Assembly (NCBI GenBank): GCA_003344405.1
Contig: NOWV01000042.1
Location: 310,001 to 374,000, forward strand
Direction: 5' to 3'
Source of the DNA: Trichoplax sp. H2
Taxonomy: Eukaryota; Placozoa; Uniplacotomia; Trichoplacea
Length of the DNA: 64,000 bases
Shown: piece after piece, positions 60,072-64,000 of the stretch
Numbering within the stretch: position 1 is the stretch's first letter
Layout of the letters: every line of letters starts with the position of its first letter
Program-made: the position numbers and the translations under genes
The notes under the pieces: generated by a model
Databases searched by the model: none
Seen by the model: the letters and a program-made list of their open reading frames with translations, nothing else
What the model was told of the DNA's origin: nothing

Positions 60072-62364
60072 ATGATTACCCTGAAAAATTCAACGATATC
60101 CCCTGATCAGTTAGATATTACCGCCTTTTCATCTGTTGCCTCCATTATACACCCTCTTATTTTGCAAATCATCTACATCGCTATTATTACCGTTGGATTT
60201 ATCGCTAATTTTCTGATATGTTCACTACTTACTTTGAACCAATCGCTAATGAATAAATTCCCTTCTTGCCGATTTATCTTCCTTTTGGCGGTAGTAGATG
60301 CTTTAACCGTAATCCTAGTTCTAGTTTCGCCATCATTTGAGATTCTTGGCTCATCATATCCCTATCCGCGTGGCAATATATCAGGTCCAGTGTTTTGCGC
60401 CTTTATTGGCTCAGACTTTTTTATTTGGGGCTTCGGCTTTGTATCTGTCTATACTATAACTAGTTTAAGTATAGAAAGAATGAGCTCTGTTGTATGGCCC
60501 AATGTCCATCATTCCTTATTTCGAACTTATCGCATGTATTATATCATGATTTTGGTATTCATTATCGGTTTGGCATTATCCATTCCCAACATTTTACATG
60601 TCCGATACTTTCATGATCAAACGATTCCTTGTATATGCTTGCCATTAACGGATATCGTTTTCACTAATACTGTCATCTATTTCACGCTGATAGCCCTACA
60701 ATTTATTATACCGTTCACAATTACATTTATTAGCTATGTTACATTTGCATATCAAATTCGTAAGACAAAATTTAGCTCGCCGTCGAATCAGTATGCTGTA
60801 AACATGGGGCGAAATTCAATACGAAATAAGCAAGTAATAAGTGCAGGATGCCTTAGTAATAATGCTACATCACCTACACTAGAAACATGGCGTCGGCAAA
60901 CTAAACGAATATCGATCATTTCAATAATGATTACATTAGCATTTTTTATTTGCTGGTTTCCAAATCAGCTCATTTACACATTGGTTCAGCTTCAGATCTT
61001 CAAATCTAAAAATCCATGGCTAAATATCCGTGCAGTACTTGTAATCTCAAGCTCAACTATTAATCCAGTTATTTATGTGGTTATTGACCCAAATTTTCGA
61101 AAGCTATTCTGGGATACACTCAAACAAATAACGTATAAACTTCCTGGCAGGTAAATATTAAATACTGCGAGTTTGCTACGTGTCAAAACTTGATATGTAT
61201 TACCGAGATGTTAGAAAAGTAGAAAATTAATATTGAGGTACTTTACTTCTATATATCGAAATGATGCTACTGGACTATATTATAATCCGCCATTATTATA
61301 TGTCGGGTGCCGATTCTTATGATGTCTTGAAGTATCATGGCAAAATCAATAGAAATTACGAAATTAGCATGCACTTTCTCATTGAGCAACCTATTTCGTG
61401 TTGCAATTTAACCTGAACCTGTCACTACAGAGGATCTGGAGGATATGTAGCTGGATGCAAATACAAGACTCTATTTATCGAAAGAAAAAGATCCATGAAA
61501 TGAATGAAATGGGCTTTCAGAAACAGAATTTCGACACTAGTATTAAAATTACCAGCTGAATTCTTAGCGACTACTTGCTTTAACCAATGATAGTGAACAA
61601 CCCCTCAACTTTACTGGTGATCACTAAATAGTCATAAACTGTATGACCATAGCACATCCTTGAACTTTTCGATCCATCTTATTTTTAACAGATAAAATTT
61701 ACAACAATCGAAAAGACTGACAAAAATCTGTTGGCAATGCTTTGAAATAATTTCGATTCTAATTAAAGTAGTATATTTCATCGTTATGTTTGTCTTATCA
61801 AAATACATTTATTTGATATAATACTCATATACCTCCTGTCTACGTGCCATAAACATTACGAATGATCATCGCGTTTTGTTATTTATTGGTCATATCAACT
61901 AGCTAAATATAGTTAATAAATCTTTCGATAATCCCAGGAGAGCCATTGACCTCATAAGGCAAGTTTAGAATACAGAAGCAATTAAGTCAAATTAACGATA
62001 GAACTAGATATTTCACCTATCCAATGGTACACTTATAATTTTTTACTCCTTTAACTTTAGGAAACTCTTATTTTTAAATGCCTTACTCAAAATCTGCCTA
62101 GAATGTTGTAGCATAGTGTATTTTGGGCGCACAATATCTTGCTAAATAATTAATATATTCAAAATCTTCTATTCACATTTACACCGCTATAAATGGATAG
62201 TATACCGTAAATTAATAAAATTCTTCAATCTTAATAAAATTTGTATTGAAATTAATGCATTTGGATAGTAATATCCAAATAAACGATGTTCTTGTTGCAG
62301 TTCGGTATATCGTGATGAGACGGAGCTGGAAGTTAGCTTACGAAGTACTCCAACTATCGGATAG
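60072..62364 (+). CDS. Class A GPCR with a separate C-terminal tail exon
   Basis: Exon 1 (ATG 60072) carries all seven helices: N-glycosylation KNSTIS; AN (45-46) where helix 1 normally has GN; LAVVD with D76; first loop SSYPYPRGNIS; Cys109 with Cys187/189; SIERM (133-137); a third intracellular loop of about 55 residues; FICWFPNQLIYTL (292-304); NPVIY (331-335). Unspliced, it stops at TAA 61152 after 360 residues, but that TAA lies in GGCAG|GTAAAT. A second exon at 62301-62364, after CTTGTTGCAG, continues in the matching phase and adds 21 residues (SVYRDETELEVSLR then STPTIG) to a TAG. The two ends fit without any adjustment, so the tail is probably an alternative splice form via a 1150-bp intron; retention gives the short form. 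Family role: G-protein coupling; ligand unknown. Related to 19485 by YPYP and to 30228 by ERM...VVWP. Confidence 0.9.
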
Positions 62365-64000
62365 CTGATATGCTCGACCTACTGGCTCACTACAGCATGG
62401 TAATCTTCGGTTAAGTAATACTTTATTTCTCTGTTAACAACACTGCACGTAATCGTGGGGTAAGAATAATGCAATGCACAATGCATTACAGATGAATCCT
62501 CCGTTATTGCCTGGCAATACAGGGTTTATAATCTTTGAGAAGAAATTCAACTTACTAATCGTAGACGCTCGACTACGAGCTCTGAGGAAACTACTGACTC
62601 TCGAATACTTGAATACTATACTATTTAAATACAAGTATTCGCAATGGATGGTACGTGCTTACAAACAAGACTGATACCCGTATGTCCTTTACGCGTAATT
62701 TACATTCTAAACCGTATGCAATTACAAAACTAAGATTACAACAGTTCTATGTGTCAATGCTATAGAATAAATTATAATCCAAAACTTTAAACCTTGATGA
62801 ACAGAGTAAAGAGTTAAACCCCACCAATCCAATAATCGAATTCCAAATATTAGTTGTCCGTAAGGATAATGGGATCGGCTCAATATGTAATGTTTCTTTA
62901 TTTGATTAGCTATAGCAATAGAATAGCTCTTAAAAATAAGAATACAATAAGGCGCTAAAAATATCATAAAATCTTATGTTACTATTAAATATCATTTAAC
63001 GAAAATTGTGCCCAATCTCATCCATAACGGAATACAAATCGAATACCAGGTGATCTCACAACGAAACGTGCGGTAACCCAATGATTTGAGAATCTCTACC
63101 AAATTATTTCATCTAAAGCTATTGATGCTGTTTTCATCATGTATTAACGTCCAATGCGTATCGATATTATTGGTTCTATTTAATGATGGACTGATATCAG
63201 TAATATTGACAAAATATAATGTTAAGCATCTCCCTTACTATCCCGTAGCTTGTACGTAATTGTATATCAAATTGCAAGATATAAATTGTATAACAGGGCG
63301 ATGGGATAATATGCTTGTGAAAGTATTGTGTTATAACGTATAGTAGCACCAAAAGTAGTTTAAAATTGAAGTTGATATCTTCTAGACGAAACAACTTTAT
63401 TGTAATAAAGTTAAGTAAGGAATTGCAGCTTATTTATGATATTCGAAGACGCTTTATCAACACTGCCTCATGCATGACTATAACTTTGTAGAAATATACG
63501 GTAATCCTTTCAAGCGAATAACACTAACACTCTGAGTTGCTATATACATCCATTCGGTATAAAAACTATAATCGCCTAAAATTAGCATTAAAAACACAAA
63601 CAACTGTTTGATATAAGCTATGCTAAACTATAATAAAGTGCAATACCAATCTCAATGCATGTCGCAGCAGTTTTTCTAATGCTTTCATTAGCTAGCAAAT
63701 TTTTATTTAAATTGTTCTAAATTTATTAAACTTTAGAGTGTTTTTAAAATGAAACATGTATGATTTTATACATGATATCAATTACCATACGATAAATTTC
63801 TCATTACCATATTTAACCCCAAATTTTTACTTATTTGTTTCAATATAGACACATTCTGTCGATATCCAAGTTTTGATTAAGATATAATAGCATGCTTTGC
63901 CAATACTTTTATTTAGTAAGCTATTGATGATATTGTCATCAGCTTCTTTAAATAGATATTTTTATCAAGATTTTTTTACAGCTTCAGAAAATATATTAAT
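62365..64000. other. Right-edge region, one candidate exon
   Basis: Apart from the candidate exon at 62492-62650, only weak minus-strand frames (62722-62967, 63197-63394) are seen, with no recognisable motif. Confidence 0.4.
62492..62650 (+). CDS. Candidate internal exon of an unidentified gene
   Basis: Acceptor TGCATTACAG and donor GGATG|GTACGT bound exactly 53 open codons, phase 0 at both ends, starting MNPPLLPGNTGF and ending KYKYSQWM. The peptide has a plausible alternation of helix-forming Leu/Arg residues (DARLRALRKLL). It lies 128 bp beyond the tail exon of the receptor at 60072 and would not join it (that exon ends in a stop). Not recognised; the minus strand is also open here. Confidence 0.3.

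Overview
The window looks like animal nuclear DNA. It is AT-rich, has no operons or tRNA/rRNA genes, carries GT..AG introns with TAG/CAG acceptors, and holds a loose cluster of rhodopsin-like (class A) G-protein-coupled receptors (GPCRs) whose seven-helix cores lie in single exons. Dispersed, mostly single-exon receptor families in a compact AT-rich genome fit a placozoan (Trichoplax/Hoilungia-like) best. That is inference; a cnidarian is not excluded. A 20-N scaffold gap at 39064-39083 flanked by a nearly identical 204-bp duplicate shows this is a draft assembly.

Left part (1-8.7 kb, + strand): the 3' exons of a gene that starts outside the window, a 2-kb block of diverged repeats carrying duplicated mini-exons, and a compact TIR-domain gene (about 142 aa, three exons, TATA box, duplicated first exon). 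The TIR gene and the left-edge gene share a similar tail-exon pattern in the same splice phases, so they may be paralogues.

11.9-13.1 kb (- strand): a two-exon gene joining an FHA-like region, a Ser/Asp acidic linker and a C-terminal CxxC...HxxC zinc motif resembling the PARP/DNA ligase III type. A satellite array with a unit of about 107 bp follows at 14.2-15.2 kb.

Right part (19-64 kb): four receptors with intact cores (19485+, 45172+, 52762-, 60072+), one otherwise perfect receptor interrupted by a single in-frame TGA (30228+), and two decayed receptors (about 25.0-26.1 kb + and 38.3-37.0 kb -). Two subfamilies are interleaved. One has a YPYP-type first extracellular loop (19485, the 25-kb pseudogene, 60072; 30228 is related through its ERM motif). 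The other has a YxDYFF/YxSYYFF helix-3 start and WRxLP in loop 2 (45172, 52762, the 37-kb pseudogene). For 60072 and 52762 the genomic stop codon lies inside a consensus splice donor, and a phase-compatible short exon downstream supplies a Ser/Thr- or Lys-rich tail, so the apparently intronless receptors probably have alternative cytoplasmic tails. Ligands cannot be read from sequence.

The rest is AT-rich intergenic DNA with short tandem duplications, two long inverted repeats, a hairpin cluster, isolated TATA boxes and a short telomere-like motif. I saw no transposase, reverse transcriptase, tRNA, rRNA or CRISPR array.
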